Source: a virus. Taken from it: DNA of 49,141 bases. The notes beneath the pieces are model-generated. The model was not told the origin of the DNA, did no database searches, and saw only the letters and a list, made by a program, of their open reading frames with translations. Shown here in pieces: positions 8,755-17,075 of this stretch (positions are counted from its first letter, which is position 1; each line of letters starts with the position of its first letter). The stretch spans positions 1 through 49,141 of the IMG/VR virus record IMGVR_UViG_3300030616_000036; one strand, 5' to 3'. Made by a program: the position numbers and the translations under genes.

Positions 8755-10116
8755 TTATAATACTAATGTACCATTTATTTGTACTGTATGTATTGCATTA
8801 GAGTACCAGCAAGTAAATTCCACATTATTAAGTACTCTATTCGTTTTATCAGCTTGGGAAACTGCTGATACCTCTGGAACAGTAACTGAAAAACCACCTT
8901 CTCTTACTTTAGTTTGCGAATTAAAACTGTCAGGGGTAATAGCTCCATTATCTTGAGCTACCTTTAATATTTGAGTTATAGCGTTTTCAACTAAAGTTAT
9001 ACCTTGATCAGTATAAGGTATCTTTTGTTGATTTACCATTAGATTCCAAACATTTTCCTGAATTTTTGCTTCTAACCAATCAACAAATACTATAATATCT
9101 GTAAATTCTCCGTTACTTACATATCCTTGACGTACTACATTGACTTCACCTATTTCCGTATAGGTGTTACATTTTTTAGCATGAGCATTAGTTTCTTGAG
9201 TAGTGGTAAGATCATCAACTGATTCACCACCAAGAGTTTTAGCGTTTCCGGTCCATGTTCCGGCTATATAAGCCAACATTTGACCTAAATATGCAGCATC
9301 TGTATATTTAGTAGCTGCATCACTTTTATAAAATAATGATACTCTATCGTTTGATGCATTATTAAATATATATGCTAATGATGTAGTATCTACTCCTGAA
9401 GCTTGATCAACTATATTAGAATCACTACTTGAGGTAGCATATATTTTCTTATTTGACAAACACCATGCAGCAGCAGCAGTTTGTTTAGTAGTATCACGTT
9501 CAGTGGTAATTACACCATAAAAAGCTTGAGACTCGTTAAGTATTGCGTTTAATGTAGCGGTCATTGTAGCATCTCCAGAATCTTCTCTACCTATCCCTAT
9601 TTGTGAGATTCTTGGAGATTGAGCAGCTATTGCTGATGCTGCTTCATATTCGGGAGATTCTGTACCATCAGTATATTCTCCTTCAGCTTGTGAAGCTCCT
9701 CCAGCTACTACTATACTTGTTACTGTAGTATTAGTAACTCCTGTAGCACTTTGTATTATTATCGTTCTTGAGTCTGCATCATTAGGATCAATTACAACAC
9801 TTTCAACTGTAGAAAGTAATTCAAGAGCTGTTACTATCAATGCCATAGTTGCAACATGCGAAGTAGCAAATGTAACTTGTCCCATTGATTGCCCATTAAC
9901 ATCCATATCAATAGTATTACTCGCTACAAGATCAGCATCAAAAACAAGTTTTCTTACATCTTTCGCTAATTCAGAAAGAGATCCAGTACTATAGTATCGT
10001 ACTCTTTCATAAAATGATGCATATTGACCTACAATTAAAGCAACATTAAAATTTTTTGATTGTGTGGGACTTGATTGTCTTGTGATTGTTACATCAATTA
10101 TACTACTAAGATCCAT
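8755..10116 (-). CDS. tail sheath protein, DUF3383-like, with inserted module
   Basis: 453 aa. DUF3383-type sheath features are the start MDLSSIIDVTITRQSSPTQSKNFNVALIVG and, after residue 155, ASAIAAQSPRISQIGIGRED...ESQAFYGVITTERD and VFVDWLEAKIQENVWNLMVNQQKIPYTDQG near the C-terminus. Residues about 56-151 (LVFDADLVASNTIDMDVNG ... ASQAEGEYTDGT) form an inserted module, about 60-70 % identical by eye to two copies in the cement protein. The module probably decorates the outer surface of the sheath. It lies next to the tube gene. Confidence 0.92.
   Translation of the reverse strand: MDLSSIIDVTITRQSSPTQSKNFNVALIVGQYASFYERVRYYSTGSLSELAKDVRKLVFDADLVASNTIDMDVNGQSMGQVTFATSHVATMALIVTALELLSTVESVVIDPNDADSRTIIIQSATGVTNTTVTSIVVAGGASQAEGEYTDGTESPEYEAASAIAAQSPRISQIGIGREDSGDATMTATLNAILNESQAFYGVITTERDTTKQTAAAAWCLSNKKIYATSSSDSNIVDQASGVDTTSLAYIFNNASNDRVSLFYKSDAATKYTDAAYLGQMLAYIAGTWTGNAKTLGGESVDDLTTTQETNAHAKKCNTYTEIGEVNVVRQGYVSNGEFTDIIVFVDWLEAKIQENVWNLMVNQQKIPYTDQGITLVENAITQILKVAQDNGAITPDSFNSQTKVREGGFSVTVPEVSAVSQADKTNRVLNNVEFTCWYSNAIHTVQINGTLVL
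9664..9951 (-). repeat. shared virion module, copy in tail sheath
   Basis: This segment encodes the module that begins VFDADLVASNTIDMDVNG and ends near GASQAEGEYTDG. At DNA level bases 9908-9939 match 13951-13982 and 14296-14327 in the cement gene with about one mismatch in 32, which points to recent copying between genes and not to an old shared fold. Confidence 0.85.
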
Positions 10117-10125
10117 ATGATTCTC

Positions 10126-10644
10126 CTATGTTAAATCTATATTAAAATTTTGTGTTTTATCTGGTTCTTTTACATTATTTTCTATATTAATTGTTTCTAT
10201 CAAACCTAAATCAACATTGTCATTTTGTGAAACAAATCCAAATGATAAATCCATTGAAGCTCTTTCTTCAAATTCCAAATCATTTAAACCAGTGATATTT
10301 AATATTGCTAACTGATCTACTAAAGTTAATCCTCCAGCTCTTAGTAATTCATTAGATGAATCAAGTAATCTAACATTCCATAAATCTTCAAGCATACCGA
10401 AAGCGTTATTCCCATATGCTTGAAAATTTACTATTATCTCTCTATCACCGCTTATTTTACCTATACCGCTATCATCAGGATCACTTATAAAACCATGACC
10501 TATTGCTTTTAAAGATTGTCTCCTCAAAGCTATATATGGTAAATCACTTTTTGGGCAATTCTGGTTTTGCCAATCTACGGTAATCCCAGAATAAGTTACG
10601 GTCCAGGTATAAATCAAAGTGTCGATAGTATTAAAATTAATCAT
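10126..10644 (-). CDS. neck terminator/tail terminator protein, LIC_12616-like
   Basis: 172 aa. The N-terminus (FNTIDTLIYTWTVTYSGITVDWQNQNCPKSDLPYIALRRQS) and the middle (SGDREIIVNFQAYGNNAFGMLEDLWN) resemble the gp12-like neck terminator/LIC_12616 family that sits between head completion proteins and sheath. The gene order here (connector, this gene, sheath) is the usual one. TGA stop of the upstream gene overlaps its start. Confidence 0.7.
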   Translation of the reverse strand: MINFNTIDTLIYTWTVTYSGITVDWQNQNCPKSDLPYIALRRQSLKAIGHGFISDPDDSGIGKISGDREIIVNFQAYGNNAFGMLEDLWNVRLLDSSNELLRAGGLTLVDQLAILNITGLNDLEFEERASMDLSFGFVSQNDNVDLGLIETINIENNVKEPDKTQNFNIDLT

Positions 10645-10988
10645 TTTGATGTTACCCTTGTAACTATATATTTAATATGATTTATTATTGAATTTTCCCA
10701 TCTTTCTATTGAAAAAACCTCAAAATCTTGAGAAGAAATAGATACTCTATCTGGATTCTCATCATCAGAAACAGTTCTTAATATCGGTGAAGAATCTGTA
10801 TATAATTTATAACTTTCTCCTGATGATCTTCTACCCTCTGGAAGAAGTTCTAACTCTTTAGATGTTAGAGGTTGTATGCTCGTATTAATAGAAAATGTTG
10901 AAGGTGTACCTTCTACCCACTTTCCGTTTACTTTAGATCCTCCGGTATATCTTGTTACTGTTAATGATTGTCTTGGTATTAATCCCAT
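10641..10988 (-). CDS. head-tail connector / closure protein
   Basis: 115 aa. The sequence SLTVTRYTGGSKVNGKWVEGTPSTFSINTSIQPLTSKELELLPEGRRSSGESYKLYTD is typical of phage head-closure (stopper) proteins, in which a V/Y-G-x-W-x-G motif is followed by 'i.asiQP....el..l.egrr...s..iyt'. It lies between the gp10-like tail completion gene and the neck terminator, with 1-4 base overlaps. Confidence 0.75.
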   Translation of the reverse strand: MGLIPRQSLTVTRYTGGSKVNGKWVEGTPSTFSINTSIQPLTSKELELLPEGRRSSGESYKLYTDSSPILRTVSDDENPDRVSISSQDFEVFSIERWENSIINHIKYIVTRVTSK

Positions 10989-11515
10989 TATTTCAAAACC
11001 TCTACATGTGTTACTGAATTAATCATTTGTCCTGAATCAATTAATGGATTAGAGCTTTTTTTCTTCTTTATGGTTGATGGTGCATTAGGAGGAGATTTAA
11101 TATCTCTTATTTTTTTCTTGGTTTTAGCTACCATATATTCACCAATTATTGATAAAGCAACCTTTAAAGTAATTTCACCATTAATTATTTTAATATATAG
11201 TTTTTGTTTTAATCTATTTAGACCATCCATACTTTCATCAAAAGAAGTACTCATAAAAGGTCTCGGAGGTATTTTTACAGAAGATCCCCCACTCCGTGAT
11301 GATTTAGTTCCAGAAGTACCGAATTCATTAAAAGCAGCTACTATAGCAATTTCTGACATATCAGTAGCTACTTTTTCACCTTTTATTTTTTTAGATGGTT
11401 TCTTAACCTCAGCATTCTCTGGAAAACCAACTTTTGTGTAAGAACCATCCATCAATTTAAGTTCTCTACTAATTTTTGTCCATCCAAAATCTTTTACTAT
11501 TAAGTTTGCAGCCAA
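10988..11515 (-). CDS. tail completion/neck protein, HK97 gp10-like
   Basis: 175 aa. The blocks IAIVAAFNEFGT (about 56-67), IPPRPFMSTSFDE (about 82-94) and the C-terminal PPNAPSTIKKKKSSNPLIDSG are the recurring motifs of gp10-type neck proteins that join head and tail. The start overlaps the DUF4054 gene end by 16 bases. A highly basic KKIKGEK stretch separates the first two blocks. Confidence 0.8.
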   Translation of the reverse strand: MAANLIVKDFGWTKISRELKLMDGSYTKVGFPENAEVKKPSKKIKGEKVATDMSEIAIVAAFNEFGTSGTKSSRSGGSSVKIPPRPFMSTSFDESMDGLNRLKQKLYIKIINGEITLKVALSIIGEYMVAKTKKKIRDIKSPPNAPSTIKKKKSSNPLIDSGQMINSVTHVEVLK

Positions 11516-11877
11516 TTAAAAGCCCTTGTTTTTGGCTTAAAGAAACAACCTTTATTTAAGCTCATTAATGCGATACCATATGGAGTTTGAGATAGGAAAC
11601 TATCTCTGAAATCAACTTTACCATGAAAACCGTATTTCCTGAATAGATCACCTTCTTTCTCTTGCTGTACAGATCCAACTTGATTATAGTTTCCACTTGA
11701 ATTTTTAGTTAAAGATAGCCAATGCATTGTAAGTAACGCTACTGCTTTATTTCTTAGATCAGTAGTTGGATATTCAGTTCCTATCTCTTTCTCCATTAAT
11801 GCAATCAAATCTATTACAGATTGATCATTTATATCAAAAGAGGATAAAGTATTTATATAATCATTCACAGTTGACAT
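11500..11877 (-). CDS. head completion adaptor, DUF4054-like
   Basis: 125 aa. The central stretch DLRNKAVALLTMHWLSLTKNSSGNYNQVGSVQQEKEGDLFRKYG followed by DSFLSQTPYGIALMSLNKG fits DUF4054 adaptor proteins (functional analogue of gp6/gp15 adaptors at the portal). Its location between capsid and neck genes supports the call. The C-terminus continues into an overlap with the gp10-like gene. Confidence 0.8.
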   Translation of the reverse strand: MSTVNDYINTLSSFDINDQSVIDLIALMEKEIGTEYPTTDLRNKAVALLTMHWLSLTKNSSGNYNQVGSVQQEKEGDLFRKYGFHGKVDFRDSFLSQTPYGIALMSLNKGCFFKPKTRAFNWLQT

Positions 11878-11882
11878 AGTTA

Positions 11883-12302
11883 TTATTCTTTATCCTTATC
11901 ATCATCTTCACGTTTAAATAATAATTCAATTTGTTTTTCGATAGCTGATTGAATTCCTGATCTCATATCCTTTTTCTGTAATTCTTTTAATACCCAGATA
12001 TCTAAAAGACCATGATTATCTTTACCATCACCAAGTATGGCTTTTTTAGCTTCAGTAGGTTTCATGTTCTGAATCTCATTTACTATTTTTGAATTATTAC
12101 TGTTTATTTTTGAGCTGCCAATATCTTTTTTATCGGTGCTTGTTCCTGCTATCAAATATCTACCAAGTTTTAATTGAGTATTAAAAAAGTTATCGGTTTT
12201 TAATTCTTCTAATATTTTTACAGGAACTATATTATTTTCTGGATTAATTGACCACCCCTTTATAATTGAGGTGAAAGTATTTCTTGAAAAGACTTCTGAC
12301 AT
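11883..12302 (-). CDS. hypothetical protein after major capsid (139 aa)
   Basis: Unrecognised. It follows the capsid gene behind a 13-bp hairpin and has its own strong Shine-Dalgarno (GGAGG). The protein is helical and charged, ending in an acidic/basic tail (FKREDDDKDKE). Position suggests a head-assembly or head-completion role. Confidence 0.65.
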   Translation of the reverse strand: MSEVFSRNTFTSIIKGWSINPENNIVPVKILEELKTDNFFNTQLKLGRYLIAGTSTDKKDIGSSKINSNNSKIVNEIQNMKPTEAKKAILGDGKDNHGLLDIWVLKELQKKDMRSGIQSAIEKQIELLFKREDDDKDKE

Positions 12303-12328
12303 TTTTATTTCCTCCAGGTTTTTGTGAT

Positions 12329-12362
12329 AATCCAGCTTATTAATAATTAAATAAGCTGGATT
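12329..12362 (-). terminator. hairpin behind the major capsid gene
   Basis: A perfect 13-bp stem (AATCCAGCTTATT/AATAAGCTGGATT) with an 8-nt loop lies 32 bp after the capsid stop. On the minus strand it is followed by ATCACAAAAACC, with no U-tract, so it is more likely an mRNA 3'-end stabiliser or weak attenuator that raises capsid yield than a full terminator. Confidence 0.6.
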
Positions 12363-12393
12363 CTATATTTTACTTTACTTACTTTGTATTATT

Positions 12394-13335
12394 TTATATA
12401 CCTTCTACCACATGAACAGATAAAGGTCTATAAATTATTACATTTCCAATTCTTGCATGAGTATTTACCACGAATGCAAGATTCCTTTCTTGTGGTGCAA
12501 ATTGCTCAAAAGGTTGAGGTATTTGTAACTCTAATCTGCTTGGATCTCTTCTATATGCTATCATCACATCAGTTGGACCTGTAGCACCAGAAGGAGCTGG
12601 AGATAAATCTGATAATTCGTTAGCGTCTACAAATGTTACTCTTTTATGCACCCTCTGAAGGAATTCAAGGATAGTTGTATCGCTTGTAGTAGATCTTGGT
12701 GTAGTTGCAATATGTGACATTTGATCTACAGGCATTACACAAGTATCAATGATTTCTGTTTTTTTCGTAATTGTTTTAGGTGTATTAATAGCGAAATTTA
12801 CATCTGCTATAATCTGATCAGCAGTAGCAGCACTCCAAGTACCAGTAGGAGCTGGAGATTTAGTAGTGTTTGCGTTATATAAAAATCCTGTTAATCCTGC
12901 ATATGCTGCTGAACCATCAGCAAACCAGCCGTAATCATTGACAGCTTGTTCATATGATTCTCTTGCAGCTTTAGCTTTCATATTTTTTAAAGGTCTATTA
13001 GCAAACATAGCATTTCTTAAATCTTGTATGCTATATCCATATGCTCCTCTTAAACTTTTAACGGGAGATGTAAATTCTTGTCCCATTACGTCAGATCTCG
13101 GTGCATCATCTGAATAACTTGCAAGTACCTTCATTTGACCTACTCTGTCAAATTGTCTATATGTTACAGATTCAGCTCCTGGACCTGCTGAAGTATCAAC
13201 AGGGACTAATGATTTTATAATGTATTCAGGATATTGAATATCATAAGTTTTTGTTTTGATATGCTCAAGCTCTCTTGAAAAGAATAAAGCTTCATTTGCA
13301 TCAAGATTTTCAGATCTTATTACAATTTTTGGCAT
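12394..13335 (-). CDS. major capsid protein, DUF2184-like
   Basis: 313 aa. FFSRELEHIKTKTYDIQYPEYIIKSLVPVDTSAGPGAESVTYRQFDRVGQMKVLASYSDDAPRSDV and the later PFEQFAPQERNLAFVVNTHARIGNVIIYRPLSV are the hallmark sequences of DUF2184 (HK97-fold) major capsid proteins. The 'TYRQFDRVGqA..l..ysdD.Pr.dv...e' motif is unmistakable. There is no long N-terminal scaffold segment, which matches a separate nested scaffold upstream. A hairpin follows the gene. Confidence 0.93.
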   Translation of the reverse strand: MPKIVIRSENLDANEALFFSRELEHIKTKTYDIQYPEYIIKSLVPVDTSAGPGAESVTYRQFDRVGQMKVLASYSDDAPRSDVMGQEFTSPVKSLRGAYGYSIQDLRNAMFANRPLKNMKAKAARESYEQAVNDYGWFADGSAAYAGLTGFLYNANTTKSPAPTGTWSAATADQIIADVNFAINTPKTITKKTEIIDTCVMPVDQMSHIATTPRSTTSDTTILEFLQRVHKRVTFVDANELSDLSPAPSGATGPTDVMIAYRRDPSRLELQIPQPFEQFAPQERNLAFVVNTHARIGNVIIYRPLSVHVVEGI

Positions 13336-13397
13336 TTTCTTATTCTCCTATCTGTTTATAATTATTATTTATTGTTATTATTTATTATCTATTATTT

Positions 13398-14516
13398 TTA
13401 AGGAAAATTGATTTCTACTTTTACAATCCCTGGAGCAGTAGTACTTTCTTTGAATTTAGCTCCAGTAACAGCAAAACATTTACCGCTATCTGAATCATTT
13501 CTAAATTGCCCTACAAGATCACCATTACCTCCCACTTCGTGTCTACAATATACAGTATCACTACTTAAAACAGCAGTTTCTGAATAAACATAGACTGCAC
13601 CTTGACGTAAAATATTGACAGGATCATTAATTGCATATGAAACTACTCCATCCGAATCAGCTACTAAACTGAAACTATGTAAAGCAATACCATAAAGTAC
13701 ATCTCTTGTGCCTTTTGTATATGCTCCATTCGCTTGACTTGCTCCAGCAGCTACAACAATTCCAGTTACTGCGATATCTGTACCATCTACACCTGTAATA
13801 ATGATAGTTCTGTTATTAGTATCAGTAGCATCAAGAGCAGCACTTTGAACATCATCCATAGCTTCAAGAGCTGTAATAATTAATCCCATTGTATTTAAAT
13901 GAGAAGTAGCAAATGTAACTTGTGACATAGCTGTACCATTTACATCCATATCAATAGTATTACTTGCTACAAGATCAGCATCGAATACTAAAGAACCTTG
14001 ATTAAATGCTGGAAGTCTTACTAAATCATCTGAACCGTAAACATTGTCAGTATCACCTTTGAAGTATACACCATTCGCTTGACTTGCTCCAGCAGCTACA
14101 GTAATTTCAGTGATGTTAATATTTGCACCATCTACAAATGTTACTCTTATTGTTCTACTGTTAGTATCTGCTGGATCGAGAGCAGCGGTAAGAACATCAG
14201 CATTTAATATTATTTGTGCAATAATTAATCCCATTGTATTAGCATGAGAAGTAGCATAAGTAACCTGTGAAATTGATGTACCATTAATTTTAAGATCAAT
14301 AGTATTACTTGCTACAAGATCAGCATCAAAGACAATATTACCTTGATTATATGCTGGAAGTCCTGACGCACTTACAGCAATCTTCCTTACTACACCTTTA
14401 CCAATTTCAATAGCTTCAGCAGCTAAAAGACTACCTTCTACATGATCAAAACGTGCATCAGCTTTCATACCTTTGAAACCTCTTGATGGTTTCATATTAT
14501 AATTTAATTGAGGCAT
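13398..14516 (-). CDS. capsid structural cement/decoration protein with two inserted modules
   Basis: 372 aa. The ends form a cement-type protein: N-terminus about 1-54 (YNMKPSRGFKGMKADARFDHVEGSLLAAEAIEIGKGVV) and C-terminus about 274-372 (LYGIALHSFSLVADSDGVVSYAINDPVNILRQGAVYVYSE...). Two tandem copies of one module lie between them at residues about 55-156 and 170-271, each starting NQG-x-x-VFDADLVASNTID and ending AAGASQANG-x-Y. Without them the protein would be about 150 aa, near the usual cement-protein size. The same module sits in the tail sheath. Confidence 0.85.
   Translation of the reverse strand: MPQLNYNMKPSRGFKGMKADARFDHVEGSLLAAEAIEIGKGVVRKIAVSASGLPAYNQGNIVFDADLVASNTIDLKINGTSISQVTYATSHANTMGLIIAQIILNADVLTAALDPADTNSRTIRVTFVDGANINITEITVAAGASQANGVYFKGDTDNVYGSDDLVRLPAFNQGSLVFDADLVASNTIDMDVNGTAMSQVTFATSHLNTMGLIITALEAMDDVQSAALDATDTNNRTIIITGVDGTDIAVTGIVVAAGASQANGAYTKGTRDVLYGIALHSFSLVADSDGVVSYAINDPVNILRQGAVYVYSETAVLSSDTVYCRHEVGGNGDLVGQFRNDSDSGKCFAVTGAKFKESTTAPGIVKVEINFP
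13704..14009 (-). repeat. shared virion module, second copy in cement protein
   Basis: Codes for NQGSLVFDADLVASNTIDM through AAGASQANGAYTKGT. It is closer to the sheath copy than to its own tandem neighbour in the first strand (NTIDMDVNG here and in the sheath; NTIDLKING in the other copy). Bases 13951-13982 are the near-identical core. Confidence 0.85.
14049..14354 (-). repeat. shared virion module, first copy in cement protein
   Basis: Codes for NQGNIVFDADLVASNTIDL through AAGASQANGVYFKGDT. The offset to the second copy is 115 codons. Bases 14296-14327 form the near-identical DNA core shared with the other copies. Confidence 0.85.
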
Positions 14517-14580
14517 TTTCTATTTCTCCTTAAGTAAAATTTATTTATATTTAAGTTTATTTAATTACCCAACTGATTAA

Positions 14581-15144
14581 CTATTTTAGCTCATTAGGAT
14601 CTTTTTTCCATAATTCCGAATCACGTTTTACCATATTTTCATATGGATCATCATTATCGTTCTTGTTATCAGATTTATACTTGTTCTGATTTACAACTTT
14701 TCTTTGTTTGTTGATTTTATCATCATCACTATTATCAGTATTAATAGATTCAATTACTGAATCAAATCTCCCCTCAATGTATGCTGAACTTTTATCATCA
14801 AGTTTAGATTCTGGATATTTCTTTAAAATGATAGCTTTTTTAATATCATCATTAGATTTACCATCAAGATTTTTAATCTCTTCCTCTGATAAAACACTTT
14901 TACAAGCAGCATCAATAGCTACTTTTTCTTTTACACCTTTAGAAATAAGAGAAGGTATAGAATCTTCTAATTTTTTATGATCCTCCTTTAATGAATCGTT
15001 TTCTCCAAGTACTTTATCATGTTTAGCTTGTAAAGATTCATTTTCTTTTTTTAATGAAGTAGAATCATTTTTTAATGATTCAATGTAATTAATAACTTCC
15101 TGAGCTGCATCATAATCAATACTATTGATTTTAATTTTCGGCAT
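14581..15144 (-). CDS. nested scaffold protein from internal start
   Basis: An in-frame ATG at 15144 inside the protease gene is preceded by AAAAGGAG with an 8-nt spacer, a strong internal translation signal. The product (187 aa, starting MPKIKINSIDYDAAQEVINY) is a free coiled-coil scaffold (LKKENESLQAKHDKVLGEND). This mirrors the lambda C/Nu3 arrangement of protease with nested scaffold. Expression is inferred from the site. Confidence 0.65.
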   Translation of the reverse strand: MPKIKINSIDYDAAQEVINYIESLKNDSTSLKKENESLQAKHDKVLGENDSLKEDHKKLEDSIPSLISKGVKEKVAIDAACKSVLSEEEIKNLDGKSNDDIKKAIILKKYPESKLDDKSSAYIEGRFDSVIESINTDNSDDDKINKQRKVVNQNKYKSDNKNDNDDPYENMVKRDSELWKKDPNELK

Positions 15145-15795
15145 TTCTTTAACTCCTTTTACATTTAGTTCATTATTTTGTTTATTTTTTATATATTCTA
15201 TATCAACTTCAAAACCATCAAATCTTGATTTATCATCAAGATTTAATTTCAAGTCGTGTCCACCTCTTGCGTAATTACATGTAGCAAGATGATTATATTT
15301 TCTATTTAATTGTATTGCATCATATTTTTCACCGTTAAATTCTCCACTTTCTAAAAGTAAATTAACTTTATACCCTGGAGAAAGTTCTGAAGTTCCACCT
15401 TCTATGTCTTTTATTGCATCACTATCTGTAATTACTAAACTTGTAGTAAGAAATTCACCATCTCTTTTAATGTTTTCTCCGGTCATACCTACTTTTCTTT
15501 TTTTAACTGTTTTACTATTAAGCATTCTTTCTTTAGGATGTTGATTAGTTACAGGTTTCAACTTTAATGAATTCATACTTTCTTCAGAGAAAAGAGTATC
15601 CTCTGTTACTAATTCTCTTCTGGTAGACCCATCTTTTAATATATAAGTAAGAATACCTGTTTTAGCAATTGCTGCGTTACCCTGGAGAAAACCTTCATCT
15701 GTTCTCTTCATACTTCCTATTTTCTTTTGTACATAGTCAATACGTTCTGTGGTTATCGTTTGTGAGGAATCATTTCTATAAAATTTTTTTATCAT
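14581..15795 (-). CDS. prohead protease (DUF2213) fused to scaffold
   Basis: 404 aa from ATG 15795, six bases after GGAG (a TTG four codons earlier has no site). Residues about 40-190 match DUF2213: NAAIAKTGILTYILKDGSTRRELVTEDTLF, KPVTNQHPKERMLNS, LVITDSDAI, ELSPGYKVNLL, YNHLATCNYARGG. DUF2213 proteins are candidate prohead proteases of phages with DUF2184 capsids. The C-terminal half is coiled coil, Asp/Asn/Lys-rich scaffold. A terminator hairpin sits directly before the Shine-Dalgarno. Confidence 0.85.
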   Translation of the reverse strand: MIKKFYRNDSSQTITTERIDYVQKKIGSMKRTDEGFLQGNAAIAKTGILTYILKDGSTRRELVTEDTLFSEESMNSLKLKPVTNQHPKERMLNSKTVKKRKVGMTGENIKRDGEFLTTSLVITDSDAIKDIEGGTSELSPGYKVNLLLESGEFNGEKYDAIQLNRKYNHLATCNYARGGHDLKLNLDDKSRFDGFEVDIEYIKNKQNNELNVKGVKEMPKIKINSIDYDAAQEVINYIESLKNDSTSLKKENESLQAKHDKVLGENDSLKEDHKKLEDSIPSLISKGVKEKVAIDAACKSVLSEEEIKNLDGKSNDDIKKAIILKKYPESKLDDKSSAYIEGRFDSVIESINTDNSDDDKINKQRKVVNQNKYKSDNKNDNDDPYENMVKRDSELWKKDPNELK

Positions 15796-15805
15796 TTTAA
15801 TCTCC

Positions 15806-15850
15806 AAAAAAAAAAAAAGCCCGTTATTATATTTTCATAATAACGGGCTT
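15806..15850 (-). terminator. strong intrinsic terminator before the protease gene
   Basis: A 14-bp stem (AAGCCCGTTATTAT pairing with ATAATAACGGGCTT, 6-nt loop) is followed on the minus strand by about 13 T. The U-tract runs straight into the GGAG Shine-Dalgarno of the protease gene (T-run then GGAG). It lies in the middle of the head operon, so readthrough or an anti-termination system must supply capsid transcripts unless an unseen promoter starts here. Confidence 0.85.
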
Positions 15851-15899
15851 AAAGCTAACTCCGGAAACAACATTTTTCTTTATACTGTTACTTATTAAT

Positions 15900-16109
15900 C
15901 TAATTCATTTTTTTAGGAAAATCAACTTTTTTATTTCCTTTTTTAGAAATATAAATAGAAGTATTTGCTATATAACCATTTACGCAATTAATTTTTACAA
16001 TTATTTGTCCTTTAAATGGTTTATTATGGTATTCTGATTCTGAATCTATATAATCAGAAATAGCGTTTTCAATCTCTAACATATGCTTTTTTCGGTTATT
16101 ATCTTTCAA
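15900..16109 (-). CDS. hypothetical protein (69 aa)
   Basis: Unrecognised. It is a basic N-terminal helix (NNRKKHMLEIENAISDYIDSE) followed by a beta-strand rich half (GQIIVKINCVNGYIANTSIYISKKG). The gene sits between the MuF-like gene and the terminator and has a GGAGG site. It ends with KKVDFPKKMN. Confidence 0.6.
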   Translation of the reverse strand: MKDNNRKKHMLEIENAISDYIDSESEYHNKPFKGQIIVKINCVNGYIANTSIYISKKGNKKVDFPKKMN

Positions 16110-16127
16110 TTATTGCCTCCATTTTTA

Positions 16128-17075
16128 TCATATATTATCTAAACCGATTGTTTCAAAATTTGGTTCAGCATAACATCTGCATCTATAATCTTGACCTGGA
16201 TGTAATTCTACTCCTCCTATACTACCTCTTTGTAACCAAGTTTTCCCACCGTCAGGACTATAAACTGAAGAATCATTCCATTTACATAATCTACCATCCA
16301 TAGCATTATGTTTTTTCCTTACTCTTTCATCGTTTACATCTCTCCAGGTATATTGAGATATACCTACTCCAGTTTGTCTCAATTGTGTCAATTGTCCATT
16401 AAGTTTTCCAACTTGATCACGTGCTATTAAAGCTGCTCTTGTTTCTACTTTCTTAAATACTCCTTTCTCTAAATCTGTACCATTTAATAATTTCTTTTTT
16501 ATTGTTTCATTCCTGAGACCTTGCTTTATACCTCTATTTATAGTGGTGTCTATTTGTTGTACAGTAGTATCCTTAAGATTAGTTATTAAAGATATATTTT
16601 CATTTGTAAAGCTTTTAACAGTAGTTTCAAAATATGGTTCAGTTTGAATAAGTGGTACACCAAGAATACTATTTGTTACTTTGAACCACTGATTAACGTT
16701 GAAATTAGAAACCTCATGAGCTGTAAAATTTAATTGTTGGGTAGCTTTTACTTCATTAAGATTAACTTGGAGACTATAAGCTTTTATTATATTGTTTAAT
16801 TTATCTGCCCAATCATCAAATCTTATAGAATCAGATTTTACTTTATTAGCTTCAACAGGTCTTTGAATAGATGATTCATTATTAAGCTCATCAATATAAG
16901 GAAAAATATAATTAATCATTTTATTTTTCCATTGCTTTACTAATAACATAAGATTAACTAAATAATCACGTTCTATCTGGTTAGGGTATCTCCATGCGGG
17001 AATTTTTTTATTAGATATCCTTTTCTTTATTTGATGAGAATTTAAAATAGATGTATTATTCATAAACCTTTTCAT
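16128..17075 (-). CDS. minor head protein, Mu gpF / SPP1 gp7-like
   Basis: 315 aa. The C-terminal region (about 215-310) carries the Mu-F signature: ALIARDQVGKLNGQLTQLRQTGVGISQYTWRDVNDERVRKKHNAMDGRLCKWN ... HPGQDYRCRCYAEP. These proteins are in the head, bound at the portal, and help DNA ejection or capsid assembly. The N-terminal half is helical. The ATG overlaps the TAA stop of the portal gene. Confidence 0.92.
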   Translation of the reverse strand: MKRFMNNTSILNSHQIKKRISNKKIPAWRYPNQIERDYLVNLMLLVKQWKNKMINYIFPYIDELNNESSIQRPVEANKVKSDSIRFDDWADKLNNIIKAYSLQVNLNEVKATQQLNFTAHEVSNFNVNQWFKVTNSILGVPLIQTEPYFETTVKSFTNENISLITNLKDTTVQQIDTTINRGIKQGLRNETIKKKLLNGTDLEKGVFKKVETRAALIARDQVGKLNGQLTQLRQTGVGISQYTWRDVNDERVRKKHNAMDGRLCKWNDSSVYSPDGGKTWLQRGSIGGVELHPGQDYRCRCYAEPNFETIGLDNI

